Below, piece after piece: positions 24,185-36,830 of a stretch of 64,000 nucleotides of DNA. How positions within the stretch are numbered: position 1 is the first letter of the stretch; each line of letters begins with the position of its first letter. The notes under the pieces were generated by a model. The model saw nothing but the letters and a program-made list of their open reading frames with translations, had not been told where the DNA came from and made no database searches. The translations under genes and the position numbers were made by a program. Source of the DNA: Anas platyrhynchos (lineage: Eukaryota; Chordata; Aves; Anseriformes; Anatidae); the NCBI RefSeq assembly GCF_047663525.1, contig NC_092587.1:201074501-201138500 (forward strand), written 5' to 3'.

Positions 24185-24192
24185 TTACGCAG
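24092..24192 (-). CDS. RAB30: RAB30 coding exon 1 (second exon of the gene)
   Basis: The acceptor 'ctctctctcttgcag' is followed by an 8-base leader CTGCGTAA and then ATG at 24184-24182. Residues 1-31 contain the P-loop GNAGVGKT and end with RRFTQ before donor GTAAGG. The leader supplies a TAA in frame immediately before the ATG, so translation cannot start further upstream. A second Met at codon 3 is less likely as the start. Coding part: 24092-24184. Confidence 0.95.
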
Positions 24193-25129
24193 CTGCAAGA
24201 GAGAGAGGAGGTGAGACAGCGCGAACCAAGGGCAGCAGTGGCCAAAGCTGAGTCTCCCACGCTGAACGTCCAGCTCTGCCACAGGACGGCTCTGATTTTT
24301 GACTCCCTCCCGCTAGAGAAATGTCCTTTCATTCCCACTGAACTTTATTCCTCCAACTATCAGCACAAAGGTCTTCCCAGCACGCGTGTGGCTCCCCAGA
24401 TAAGGGACAAGAGCCCCTCCCACCCCGCCCCAGTGGCAACACGCAGGCAGAGTCCACCTGGGCCAGCAACGTCAGCCACTGCACAGCCGCGACCAGTTTT
24501 TGGCTTTTGTGCCATCCCACAAGTCATCGATGCTGCATTTCAGCAGAGCAGGGATGGGGGAGGACACGGGTGTAGAACAAACAGGGCAAAAGCAGTGGTG
24601 TTTGCTGTAAAGAAAAGTTCATTTGCTACAATATTAGTAGGGAGTGGGGGTAACAGTTTGGCTGAAGTATGTTAACAGAGGGCTTTAAAAAAAAGAAGAA
24701 ATAATACATACTGCTAATAATGTTGCAATTATGATTTTTTTTTTTTAATTTTGTGAGGATAGCTTGGTATAGAAATATCAAATGGGAAGAGAAAACAGGA
24801 GGTTCAGGGGAACCCAGCACACACACATCCTGTGCAACCCCCTTGCCAGGATGCACAGACTGGCTTTTTGGCAACGTGTCAGGACACAGGCAGCATTGCC
24901 TACATGGGGGAAGACCTGTCAGGCTTCCTTCAGCCCCATAAAGCACAGAGAAGGCCAAGCAGACCCATGCAGCTTGCTGCAGCTGGGCAAGGAGCGAGGG
25001 ATGCACCTCCATCTCCACAGCACCCAAGGGTGCTGCAGGCACTGTGGCCAGAGGAGGGAGTTGTAGCCATCGAGACAGGCAGAAGAGATTCGGTCAGAGA
25101 TTTGGGACAGACAGAAAACCCACAGTACT

Positions 25130-25238
25130 AAGGGACGTGGTTTTGTGATGGGACTCGGTAGGTCAGGTGGACAGTTGGACTTGATGATCTTGAAGGTCGT
25201 TTGCAACTGAGGTGATTCCATGATTCTGATTCTATGAC
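25130..25238 (+). mobile_element. CR1 LINE 3' tail, sense on +
   Basis: It contains the CR1 3' motif 'ttggacttgatgatcttgaagg' with 'tttgcaact', followed by the tail repeats 'gattccatgattctgattctatga'. It is short and strongly 5'-truncated, and antisense to RAB30. Confidence 0.85.
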
Positions 25239-26805
25239 AAGGGAGCAGAAGGGCAGTGTCCCAGAGTGGTTGTGTCCAAGAAAATACTGGTGTTAAAGAC
25301 CTGTCCTCAGGACTGGTCTGGAGTAATGGCATAGGGCAGTAGAGAGACAGATCCATGAGCCATCAGTTGGGATATCTGAGCACGGTACCTAACCTACCAG
25401 CACATACAGATTATGGATGAGGAGACAGAGCCAAAGCTGGGAAGCACAGAAGATGGAGGGTGGTGAGGAAAAGGCAAAAATACGGGGAAAAATAGTATTA
25501 GGGAATTGCTATCCCCAGTCAAGCCCCAGATTGGTCACAGAGTTGGGTCAACCCAACAGAGCACACCAAAACAGCTCTCCAAGCACCACCAAGCACCTGA
25601 TGGACCTGAAGGCAAAAGAGGGGTAACACTGATGCAACTGCTTGGTGTCTATGTGACCCTTGACCTCTCCAGGAGCCTAAAAAAAGGCTAACCTCACCAA
25701 TCAGTGACTAATGACCTGCATCACGTTGGCAGGCGGTCAGAAGGGATGCAGCTGAGTCACTACAGGGATGCCTCATCGCTGAGCTGGAGATGCAGTCACC
25801 TGCATGGTGCCCCCACACAGCAGCAGCTGGAGCAGCTCTGAGGATGCTTCAACCTCGCAGGAGCAGGACCCTAAAAGAGCAGGCTTTAAAAATGCTCTGG
25901 TTTGTTTTCTGGGACTGTTATGCTGTGTGATAGCTTTGTAATTCCCATGCCTGGCTTTCCCTGGATGATAAAGACAGTCTTAAGAACATGCTGATGGTAC
26001 TTATAATCAAGGCTAAATGTTAATGCACGGCTTCAAGCTTTCAGACAAGCCAACATGAAGAAAAATGTGATCATCTACTAAAAGCTATTTCAAGACTAAC
26101 GAGACTTGCTCAGCACTAGATAATTATCCCTGGGATTCTTCAAATCCCAGAGGGCATTGCTTCCCTGGAGCAATTTCATTTATATTACTTGTACCCTAAA
26201 CAATCCAACATTCAAATTTATCTTCTCAGGAAGCTTAAAAATAAACTTCCTCTGCAGATCTTTGAGCTCAGAAACACTAAATGGCTCAGACATACCCTAG
26301 AGTTATGTCTGATCCCCTTCATTAGGCTCCAAGACTAATCATATGTGATAACGACCCCAAACTGGAACTGAAAGAGAAGCCAGGGACATAAAGCAAACGG
26401 TGCAACGATGAGATGAAATGCCAGAGCTAAAGCAACATAAAAAGGGTACAGTGGAAGTGGGGGCATGGGACGGGAGGGGGGAAAGTAAAGGAGGGGTAAT
26501 TTGGAGGGAGAGCAGGCAGCCGAAGCTGACCATTGCTGCCCTATCACCCCCAGCCACAAAAACTGCTGTTCCACCCTCGTGCATGCCCACAGCCGCAGAC
26601 AGGCAGTCCCGAACAGAAAGGCATTGCATCAGTTACCGTTACGAAATCGCCTCCTTCGCAACTCAGCCTTTCGGCCAAGTGACCTTTCCTGCTGACTCAG
26701 CCTCCCGCAGCCCTCCCGCTCCCCGGGGAAGATGTGTCTCAACCTCTGCCCGCTCTCTGCGCTCCTGCTGGGAATGCGGGTCTCAGCAATACATCACACG
26801 TCACT

Positions 26806-26886
26806 TCTTTTTTTTTTTAAAGGATATTATTTTCTTCTTTTTTCTTTTTATTTTTCTCCCTTTTTTTCTTCTCTGTTTTTTTTTTT
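26806..26886. repeat. Polypyrimidine tract
   Basis: About 80 bases made almost only of T and C, in two blocks around an AAAGGATA interruption. A second, shorter T-rich tract follows at 27138-27166. Both are low-complexity sequence in RAB30 intron 1. Confidence 0.8.
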
Positions 26887-27999
26887 GTGCTTCTAGGCAC
26901 GGGGCTCTGCCTTGCATCAGGACACTGTTTAGGGCGCTGGGGCCGCAGCTGCCTGTCCCACCCTTTGGCACAGACAAAACCCTGCAGCAAGGGCAGGGAA
27001 CAGGATGCCCACCCATGCCTCAGCAACCCTTCACCACCAGAACATTTGTTTAAACCACCACTCTCATCAGAAACTGGGCCAGCTATGGCACAGAGACATG
27101 CTCTAGCTTGCAGCAGGACAGAAAACCAAGTTTCATGTTTTTTGTTTTTTTTTTTCTTTTTTTTTCCCGGAGGCAGTTTGTACATCTCGCACCCCAGCCA
27201 AGCCCCAGCTGCTTGTGCCTGCCATGTGCTGCTCCCACCACTCGCAGGTCAGGCACAGATCTCAAAATGAAGGAGTTTTGCAGGGTTTTATTTAACCGGG
27301 GTCACTGCTCTGCTCCATTTCAGCACTCAGCCCCTCACGTGGATTTCATAGGGCAGGAACAAGTGGCCAGGATGGATGACTCGAAGCTGGGTGACCACAT
27401 ATTTAATCCTAATTCAACCAAAAGGCTGTTGAGATCCCTCCGTAACGAAAGCGCACAGCAGGGATGGGTGCTTTCACCCCTCCTTCACCCTCTGCAAGCT
27501 CCCACAAGCAAGCTGACACGGAGACACCCAGAAAAGGACACGCAGAAGCCACGGGCTGCCTACCCTGTGCAGTGAGCACCGGTGAGATCCAGCAGTCCTT
27601 CCCCCTTCACCCAGAGCCCCAGTGAGAGAAACTCTCCTGTAAGCGTGCTCAGCAGGACTTGGCCTTCTGCTTTACCTTGCTGTGGGCTCTAAATGTGAAA
27701 GCACAGCTGATAGAGAAGGGAGATACACCCCCACCTGCTTCTGATCACCACATGCCACAAGGCAAGGAGCTTATCTGCAGCGAAGACATGCTTTACAGAA
27801 CACAGTTTCCAGGCTTGATTTAATTTATTCCCCACATGATGTCCTCTCCCTGCATTTGTTCTGTTCACCTATTAGTTCTTCCTGATCCAATTCAGTTTAC
27901 TTCACAGTGTTTACCATTGCCCTCTCTACCATCTGAAGTATTTTTCTTCTTTTTGCAGTGATTTTTCACCCATTACCTCGGATGGGCACAGAGGGTTCC

Positions 28000-28347
28000 T
28001 CATCTCTGAATGGCTTTGACCGTGGCGTGCTCAATCTCTTTGAGGAACAAATAAGCAGCAAAAACATGAGGCAGAGGTTTAAAAACTGTCTGGGAGATGC
28101 TAATGGCTTTAGAGTGATCAAGTTCTCCTTCAAATGAAATTCCTACCCTGCCTGTCCCACACCATTTTTTTACTGGTGAGTCTTTGTAGTCACTGCACAG
28201 AACACAAGTATGAATGAGGTTTTCAGTTGGTGAAGAAATCCCTGGCACTTTTCTCTCAACTCTTTTGCTTGAAGAAGAATTTTCACCTCTAGGCTTGACA
28301 AGAGCAGGTTCTAGGACAATGGTTTTGCCTAAGCTGTTTTGGCCCAT
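28000..28347 (-). other. Unassigned 115-codon ORF in RAB30 intron 1
   Basis: It is open from about 28395 with the first Met at 28347 and a TGA stop at 28000-28002, on the same strand as RAB30. The residue composition is mixed and not low-complexity. It includes VLCSDYKDSPVKKW and KPLPHVFAAYLFLKEIEHA. I do not recognise a family. It has no obvious splice-site pair that would make it part of RAB30. It could be a chance ORF, an old processed pseudogene fragment, or an exon of an unannotated transcript. Confidence 0.25.
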
Positions 28348-31204
28348 GAAGCCAAAAGTGAAGTGGGAGACTTCAAAAGAGCAAGCCTGTCTTGGTCAGC
28401 CACAAGGTGTGCCAACCTCTGCCTGCAACCTCTCCCTGAAGATTACCAGATAACACGTCCTCAGGAAACACGAACAGCCTTCATCTGAAGTCAAAAATCT
28501 TTTATGTCTTAGAGAATGTTTCAACACCTTTGTTTTAGAAAAGCAAAACAGAAATAACTTCTTGTTTCTTCATCCCCACAACATTTCAGTCCCTTCTGAG
28601 TTGCAGAGGCTGGTGAGTCCGTGGAACCACGGTTCCAGCTCTGTAGGGCCAGGTGACAATCAGAGCAAGGAGCACATTGCAGAGCATGGCATCATCATCT
28701 CTCCCTACCACTTCCACTCGTGGATTTTCAGTTCCTACAGCCTGCAGGGGTGTCAGAGACATGGGTATGTTCAGCAGCGGTCAGGGGACCACTGTCTCCA
28801 AATCCGAGCAGGCTTAGTGCAGCCAGCTGATGCAGATCCACGCATGGTGTTTGGTCATGCATGGCTATCCACAGCCTACGGTTCAATCCCCACTGCAAGG
28901 GCTTCTCCCCGTTTAGGGATAAAGAGTGAAACTGAAGCACTATGTTAAGCCAGGCACTGCACTAATATGCATCCCAGCCTTATCCCACCTCACATCCTCA
29001 CAACACACATTTACCGATTAGACACAGAGAAGAATCTGAAGCCTCTTCCACCTGCTGTATCTATCTAGTAGGCCAGGGTGGGTTTTGATGTATTTACACA
29101 ACTCAAAGAAGAAAGATTTTCTGCTCTTCATCATCCAACAGCTATAAACAAAAATAAATTTACCTAAACAACTGAAGTTCAAACAGTAACTGTTTTGTAT
29201 ACAGATATTACATTGAAGGCACATGCCATATGACCCAGAAAATTCATCACTAAGGCTAAGATTTCAAGCAGAAAAATATTCCTTGCAGGCCAGAAAATTG
29301 CAGGGGACTCAGCTCTGGACATGCTACTGCATTACGTAAGGCAGGATAAAATATTTTCATTTCCAGAGCACCTGCCAACCCAAGCAGCATGTGCCTGCCA
29401 AGCATGAGCCCAGCTCATGCCCTTCTGAGAAGCAGCAGCCTGGACTTCCTCCCACCCCCTTGCCCAAGTTCCTCACTCCTTCTTTTCACAAGGTTTAATT
29501 TTTTTCCACCCAAACAGAAAGAATTAAGAGAGACTTCATCCCCATTAAAACCTGGATCAGCACAGCCCTACTCTATGCTCTCTCTGCAGAGGCAAAGCCA
29601 CTTGCAGGTGGGATCCGTGCTCTCATTTAGGTAGGATATTAAAATTCCAGGGCCGTTTTTCCTAATTCTACAGAAAAAGATTTATCACTTACACATAGGG
29701 CTGCACGGTCTGGCATTTCTCATCTCCTCCCACCACACTTTCTGTTCCAGGGGAGCAGCATGCAGCTGCCTGCACACTGGCAACCCTAAAGGTGTCTCTT
29801 CATCAAGGCTAGTCCCTCGCAGGAAGGGAGAAGGTTTCAAATGCAGAAATGCCGTACTTTTAAGTGTGATTTCCCATGCAGAAACACAGATTAATTTAGT
29901 CCATGAGCCACCTACTACACCCAGCACGTCCAGGGTGCGTGGGGCTTACAGTGCACTCACACCGCCACTGACAAATTCAGGGTCAGTAAGTCCATCTCGC
30001 CCTTCCAGGAGACACTGAACTACTATAAAAGTAGTGCAGGGAAAATTGGGGGGTTGCTGCCCTGCATGCTGCACCCTTATCAGCATTGGCTGACATCTGC
30101 TAGTCATCCAGAAGTCTAGACAAATACTGGGGAGAAAAAAAAAAAATCGGCAAATTGCATCCAAGGCTTCCAGCTGGAAAAAGCAGCGTATTGTGAAAAC
30201 CTCAGCCCTACACAAAGTTATTTGGACAGATTGCTGGCCTTAAGCCTCTGCTCAGGATATTTCTTTTGCAGAAACAAAGTGAGCTAAGTGGCACAGTAGC
30301 TAGTTCTTGCGTCTCACAGAGCCGTTTCTATACATAATAGAAAAGCTAAAGCTGAGGGGCTTGCATCAAGGACTGCACAGAGCACACAGGCTTTCCCCTA
30401 CCTCTTTTGCCACCAGGTAAAATTTGGAGCTCAGGGAACTACTTCAGTCAGGTCATGGTTTATATGTTGCTTCTCCATAAGCCAGCAGGTAAATCCAGCA
30501 CCAGTATCATTCATTCCCACATGCCCATTTCTAATGCTCTTCAGCACTGGGAATGGCCACAGAGGTGCAAGATACCACACACTGACAATAAGTTATATTC
30601 CATCAAATGTATTTGAGGACTGAACTGTTAATCAGTGATAATGTTACTCACATAGACAAACTCTCTAATTTCTGCATTACTTAGGAAATATCTCACATGC
30701 ACATTACCTGAAAAAAATAACAAATAGAAAATCCATTTCTTTAGGACTGAAAAAAAAAAGTGCTGACGTGCACATCCACCATTCCAAAAACCAAGCTGTG
30801 TACTACACAGCAACACATTTTTGCATGGAAGAGATTAAAGAATCAACCATCACAGCAGACAGGCTGACTTCCAAGTGTGGAAAACTGCACTGCCAGAAAT
30901 ACAGCCAAAAACGCTGTTTTATCCACTCAAAAACAAGTCTTTTCCCAAACGAAAAAAAAATACAAAATGATTTTTATTTTTTCTAAGCTACAGCCAAGCA
31001 TTAACTGAAATGTGCCTTGCATGGAAAAGCCAGAAAAGTTTTTTAAGTCCAGCCTACTGCAACTGGGAGCTGTATTTTAAGCAGATGCCCCCCACCACAG
31101 CTGAACCAGAGGGAGAAGCAGCAACACCAGCTACATGTGGCAACTCCAAAGGAGGAATGATTCATCTTTGATGCCGAAGAAAAGTTTGTGTGTGTCAACT
31201 GGGT

Positions 31205-31645
31205 AAAATGCAAAGAAGTCTCATGATGTGTGAGTTCGCGGGGTTGGCATGGTTTCAGTGATGTCGCGGTTGTACGTGGAGATATCTTGGCGCTGGGTGA
31301 CAGGGTTCTGATAAACATTTGCTAGATTAGACTGACACCACCATTTTTGATAAGATAAGGGAAAAGCTATCATAAATATAGGATTTGGATATTTACCAGA
31401 ACATCATGACTCATATGAGGTTTCAAATGCGGAAGTAGCATAGCTGTATGTCATTAACCAATGACATAAGATGTACCGTGAAATATGAATGTGTACAATA
31501 GATGTTTGGGGTTATAAATGCTTGTCCAAGAAAACTTGAGTTTTAACTATAATGATGTATCTTACTGCTGTTGATCACTGGGCTTTGTTTGTGTCAGAGA
31601 CCATGATATGAGATTTTTTTTTTCAAAAAAATGCTAATAAGATTT
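31205..31645. mobile_element. Possible LTR-like or other dispersed repeat
   Basis: The segment has a layout like a retroviral-type LTR: a CCAAT box ('aaccaatgacataag', about 31456-31470), a TATA-like 'gttataaatgc' about 40 bases further on (about 31510), and a mixed A+T-rich remainder. I could not fix TG...CA ends or a target-site duplication, and I cannot name the family. It directly borders a block of CR1 sequence. Confidence 0.3.
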
Positions 31646-31984
31646 TGTTTTGTAAGAATGCTTTTTTAATTTAAAAAGAGGAGTTATTTCCACCTCTTGC
31701 TTTCTGCTCAAGTCAACTTGTGATTTACTGGCATTTACGTCACTTCATCAAACCTAGCAGAAGTAACAAGGAATTAAGCCTCATCTAATCTTGCTTTCAT
31801 GTGGCTGAGATCAGTGTCCGCAGGGCTGTGCACCCTGTTGCACCCAGGCACCCTGAGGCCTGGACTGTGGGGTCCACATGGCACCAAGCTCCTGTGTTGT
31901 GCTGTTCCACGCTGTGCTATGTCATGCCACATAACTGGTGAGGACATGCTGGGCCAGCACAATGGCATTCCATGGTTTCAGGTG

Positions 31985-32920
31985 TTCCATAGACCTACTG
32001 GCAATGCTTTGCCTAATGCAGCCCATTTCCACAGCCTGTCAAGGTCCCTCTGGAAGGTAGCACGACCCTCTGTCAGTGACTCATCCCAGTTTTGTGTCAT
32101 TTGCAAACTTTTTGAGGGCACACTTTGCCCCATCATCTAGATCATCAGTGAGGATGTTGAACAGAACTGGATCCAGTACCAACCCCTTAGATACTCCACT
32201 TGTCACAGGCCTCACACTAGACTTTGCTCCACTGATGCCACCCTCTAGGCTTGGTCATCCAGCCAGTTTTCAATCCCCCAAGCTGTCTGCCCATCCAGCC
32301 CATACATCAACAGCTTGTCTATGAGGATCTTATGGGGCACAATTTCAAAGACCCTACTGAAGTCTATGAGGACAATATCCACTGCTCCCCCATCACCTAC
32401 CAGGCCAGTTATTTCGTCACAGAAACTTATCAAGTTGATCGAGCATGACTTCCACCTGGTGAATCCCATGCTGACTACTACTGATAATTTTCTTGTCCTA
32501 CATGTGCTCGGAAATGGTTTCTAACATCAGTGCTCCATCATCATCCCAAGGATCAAGGTGAGGCAGACCAGCCTGTCATTTCTTGGTTCCTTATTCTTGC
32601 CCTTCCTGAATGTAGAATTGTTTGTATTTCTCCTGTCCTCAGGCACTTCTCCAAGTCACCATGAACAACCAAAGATTATTGAGTAGCTTTGCAATGACAT
32701 CTGCCAGCTCCCTCAGCACTCTTGGGTGCATCCCATCAGCATCCATGGACTTCTGTATGTCCACTTTGCTTATTATATTCCCTGCCCTGATCCTCTTCCT
32801 CTAAGGGTACATATTCTTTACTCCAGACTTTCTCCTGGTCTTCCTGAAGGTGGTTCTGCTAGTAAAGACTGAGGCAAAAAAGATGTTCAGTAGCTCAGCT
32901 CACATTTGGTTTTGTCATTA
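31985..32920 (-). mobile_element. CR1 LINE internal fragment with decayed reverse transcriptase
   Basis: The - strand encodes remnants of the CR1 ORF2 reverse transcriptase. The open part at 32245-32469 reads AVDIVLIDFSRVFEIVPHKILIDKLLMYGLDGQT, where CR1 normally has a DFSKAFDTV-type motif. Downstream, after several frameshifts and stops, come SVPQ-like, FADD-like and FQRDLDRL-type remnants, ending about 31985. The copy is broken and lacks its 3' UTR. It has the same orientation as RAB30. Confidence 0.85.
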
Positions 32921-33000
32921 GAAGAAGAAAGAAAAAAAAAAAAAAAAAGCTTTGTATATGGAGGAGATACTTTGGAAATATGGAAATAACTATTGAACAT

Positions 33001-33845
33001 AGAATCACAGAATCATAGAATATCCTGAGTTGGAAGGGACCCACAAAGATCATCGAGTCCAACTCCTGGCTCCACACTGGATCACTCAGAAATAAAGCCA
33101 TATGTCTCAGAGTGTTGTCCAAATACTTCTGGAACTCCAGCAGGCTTGGTGCCATGACCACTACCCTGGGGAGCCTGTCCCAGTGCCCGACCACCCTCTG
33201 GGTGCAGAACCTTTCCCTAACCCCCAGCCTAACCCTCCCCTGTCCTAGCTCCATGCCATTCCCTCGGGTCCTGTCGCTGTCCCCAGAGAGCAGAGCTCAG
33301 CGCCTGCCCCTCCGCTCCCCTTGTGAGGGAGCTGCAGGCCGCCATGAGGCCTCCCCTTGGCCTGCTCTGCTCTGGGCTGAACAAACCAAGGGACGTCAGC
33401 CGCTCCTCATAAGTCTTCCCCTCTAGACCCTTCCCCATTTTTGTAGACCTCCTTTGGACACTCTAACAGTTTTATGTCCTTCTTATACTGTGGCACCAAA
33501 AACTGCACACAGTACTTGAAGTGAAGATACAACAGCACAGCCTCAAGGACGACAATTCACTGACCACCTAGCAATGCTGTCCCTGATGCACCCCAGGGTG
33601 CAGTTGGCTCTTTTGGCTGTCAGGGCACACTGTTGGCTCACGTTCAACTTGCTGGCAACCAGAACCTCCAGATCCTTTTCTGTGAGGCTGCTCTCCAGCC
33701 TCTCAACCCCTACTCTGTATGTACAGCCAGGGTTGCCCCTTCCCAGGTGCAGAATCCAGCACTTGCTCGTTAAACTTCATGCAGCTGATGATTGCCCAGC
33801 ACTCTAGACTGTCAAGATCTCTCTGCAAGGACTCTACACCCATGT
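33001..33845 (-). mobile_element. CR1 LINE 3' part (end of ORF2 plus 3' UTR)
   Basis: Its 3' end, at 33001, has the full tail ('gaatcacagaatcatagaat' on +). It runs through the complete 3' UTR to the last part of ORF2, where the - strand still reads SLQRDLDSLECWA...CMKFNEQ, and stops there at about 33845. The 3' end is well preserved. Confidence 0.88.
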
Positions 33846-34320
33846 CTGAGGGCTTCACACCTTGAGCCCAAGTAACAGCACAGACAGCAAATCCCGCATT
33901 TATGGCAAACCAGGGTCTTCTAACAGTACAAGCACCTATGGTGAGAAATGCAGATGACAGGGTGGTCATACACCAATAGGGGCTGCAGCCCCAGGATGAT
34001 GTTGTGAGAACACTCCTCACCTGCTTCAGCACCAAGTCACTGCTCACACAAAATAATCGCTGAGCAATGAGAAACACATGGTGCTGCAAAACTTTCATGT
34101 GTATCACCACAACCAAAAATGGGTAGAAATAAAGTATTTACACTGCTTACACAGTGACTAGGCCCCAAGGCAATATGTCTGTGGACCAGATTGACAAATA
34201 CATGCCACAGAGATGTCCAGCTCAGGGTGGCAACAGGACCTTGATCTCTACTGAGAGTGAGCCCCACCAAATCTCCGCTAATGGGCATGAAGTAACGGTT
34301 CAGCAACACTGACAGCAAGA
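33846..34320. other. Unassigned intron DNA between CR1 copies
   Basis: No gene, splice-site pair or recognised repeat was seen. It lies between two CR1 copies and may be older repeat-derived DNA. Confidence 0.4.
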
Positions 34321-34515
34321 TCATAGAATCACAGAATAGTTTGGGTTGGAAGGGACCTTAAAGCCCATCAGTTCCAACCCCCTGCCATGGACAGGGACGC
34401 CTGCCACCAGACCAGGTTGCTCAAAGTCCCATCCAGCCTGGCCTTGAACATCTTCAGGGATGGGGCATCCACAGCTCCTCTGGGCAGCCTGTGCCAGTGC
34501 CTCACCACCCATTGT
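34321..34515 (-). mobile_element. CR1 LINE 3' end fragment
   Basis: It starts with 'tcatagaatcacagaatagtttgggttggaag' and continues with 'ccccctgccatggacagggacgcc' and 'gatggggcatccacagctcctctgggcagcctgtgccagtgcctcaccacc', a well-conserved CR1 3' UTR. This copy is closely similar in layout to the one cut by the left window edge. Confidence 0.9.
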
Positions 34516-36830
34516 GGTGATGTGGCATCACTAAAGGCTTTGGTAACAAAAAGAGAAATTGAGGCTTATGATGGGGCAATAATTAATGTGGGTGAATGGT
34601 AAAGGATCTTTGCCTATCTGAGGCAATCAAAAAGCTAACTGTTATATTAAAATGAAAGTTTGCTGCTTGTTCAAAATGGACAACAGTATCCACAAATATA
34701 TATATGTGTACGTATATAGGCTTCTGGATTGGTGGCTTGGGGCAGATATATCAGACTTACAAGCAACATTTCCAAAATATAATAATAAATCAGCAATACC
34801 AGCAGTAAAGGGAAGAATTGATAAGCAAGATGAAAATCATTCTTGACATCATACTTCATCCATTAAGTTGATCTTATTCTGTCAGACTCACCTCCTGAGG
34901 AACAGACACAGTACCTGTTAATCATCTCTGCCACGTACAGTCTGCGTCCTGTTTCACCAAATATCCAAAGAGAAGATGCATGCCCTTCCACTACAGTTAC
35001 ATGCACTTGTGCTAGTTCTCTTAAAACAGTAAGAATCAAAGCCAAGACTGCAAAAAACAAGACACTGCAGCTGTAATGTGCATGCACTGTAGAAACTGAT
35101 GAAGGGACGAAGGGAGGAAGATAGATCACAATCCTCTGGAAATAAATAAATCACATCCTTCTTATTTGGACAGATAATGTTTCAATGAGGATCTCAATCC
35201 TTAAACAGCACCTCTCGTATGTTTTAAATCACAGTCTGAAGCACAGTAACAAAGTCTTCCCAAGCCAATTGAAGAGGTTTTTTTTCCAGGAAGAAGCACA
35301 AAATTATTAGGGCAATTATTAGCAGCATGCAGGTAAGTTGCCTTAAGTGGGTCATCTGCATATGGATTTTGTGAGGCAGCATCTCCTTGAGGACCAAGGG
35401 AGAGGCTAGCATCTCCAGGGCTATGTGCTGCTCTGCTGCTGCCTTGGCACATGGCCTCAGGCAGGCCATTTAGCTGCCCAGCACTTCCATGTACCCAGAG
35501 GAAGGAGAGAACAAGGCAATTACAAAAAGGATTTCAGAAAGCAGTAGCATTTGCCACTTTGCAGCACTTTACCTTGAAGATGCAAGAGTCTCAGATGAGG
35601 TGTAAGAGCAGGCAAGTCAAAAGGCACTTAAAAATAAACCATCTGTGTTTGTTTCTGTCTCGTTTGTCCCAGCCCTCAGCATTTGTACAGTGCTAAGAGA
35701 AACCTCCTGAGTGCCATTGCCCGGCAAAGAGCAATTCAAGAGTACAGCCTATTATTGCAGAGCAGGGTTGTTAAAAAAAAGTTTTATTTTGTTTTGTGTT
35801 TAACAAACACTTGCATGAGGATACAAAGCAGTAATGTTTCAAGCAGAGGCTTCTTTCTCAGCCACACACTTGTCACAAGCCAGCCACACTGCGTTACGCA
35901 TCTGTGCAACCATAATGGGAAAAGTGGCAACTTGCAGCCAAGACCTTTGTCTTTAAGGAATTCTGCCTTTGTTAGGCACTTTAAAGGAAAAATTCTCTTC
36001 CAGAAATTAATACTTTTTGAAAATGAAGTGATGGAGGAATACCATAAAACAGTTAAGAGCTACAGACCCCTGTGAAGATGGCAGAGGAAATGCCATAGCA
36101 TCAGCTAACAGAGACAATTAATAAAATCCTATTATTTCCATAAGGAAAGCACCTTTTACCTGTAGCATCATATATGCTTGTACGTTGGAAGACGCAGAAG
36201 GGCACACACAAACATTTCTTCCTCGTAACAAAACCATGCCACCAGTACAAGTGTTTTCCCCTCTAAAAAATGCTGTCATTTGACAGCAAACCTTCAGCTG
36301 AGCTGACAGGGAATATGCAGGCAGCTGCACTTCTGCAAGGAAAGGCGCCAGAACATTTTTAACTGCAGGAATCTGCCAGAGCAGCAGATGTTTCATGAAA
36401 ACAAATTGTTCAGAGGGAGGAAGAAAGGGGAAATAACAGAGACTTGGGTGTAGCTTCATGACTGGTTTAAGTTGATCTAAGCCCTGCTGCCTCCAAGGGA
36501 AGGTCCCCAGCTATTCCCAGCCCTGCCAGCTGGGACCTGTTCCAGATGGGAAAGAATTTGGGGATGGGAGAGCAGAATTAGATTTTACTTGGCTCAGATC
36601 TTGGGTGTAGGTGACTGCAGGGCCCCAGATGCAGGGGAGGCAGCAGGAGCCCAGGACAAAGGACAGGCAGCAGTTCCTGCTGGCCCAAATAGCCTGAAGC
36701 AAAGTGCAAAACTGCAACTTCAGTGAAAACCCAAAAAGCTTGGCTAGAAGAAGTGCAGTCCTGATCCCTATCCTGCAACGATGCATGTATATGCACAGCA
36801 ATGCAGGTAAAATATACTTCCCATATGGAA
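34516..36830 (-). other. RAB30 intron 1, unique-looking stretch
   Basis: A+T-rich intron DNA with a short TA/TG-rich patch near 34696-34720. No exon, repeat family or regulatory site can be supported. Confidence 0.5.

Larger units (their letters stand above)
24193..31204 (-). other. RAB30 intron 1, promoter-distal part (24.2-31.2 kb)
   Basis: This is the start-codon end of the 32.5 kb intron between noncoding exon 1 and exon 2. It contains a CR1 tail (25130-25238), T-rich pyrimidine tracts (26806-26886 and 27138-27166), an A-rich patch near 30948-30962, and an unassigned 115-codon ORF (28000-28347). I recognise no other exon or regulatory site. Confidence 0.6.

Noticed and set aside
26418..27053. 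211-codon + strand ORF
   Set aside because: It is kept open by a long T/C tract that translates into Phe/Leu repeats; no homology seen.
28880..28890. tRNA B-box-like GGTTCAATCCC
   Set aside because: The flanks do not form a T-stem, and there is no A box or acceptor pairing upstream.
32245..32469. 74-codon - strand ORF as an independent gene
   Set aside because: It is a remnant of the CR1 reverse transcriptase within a broken element.
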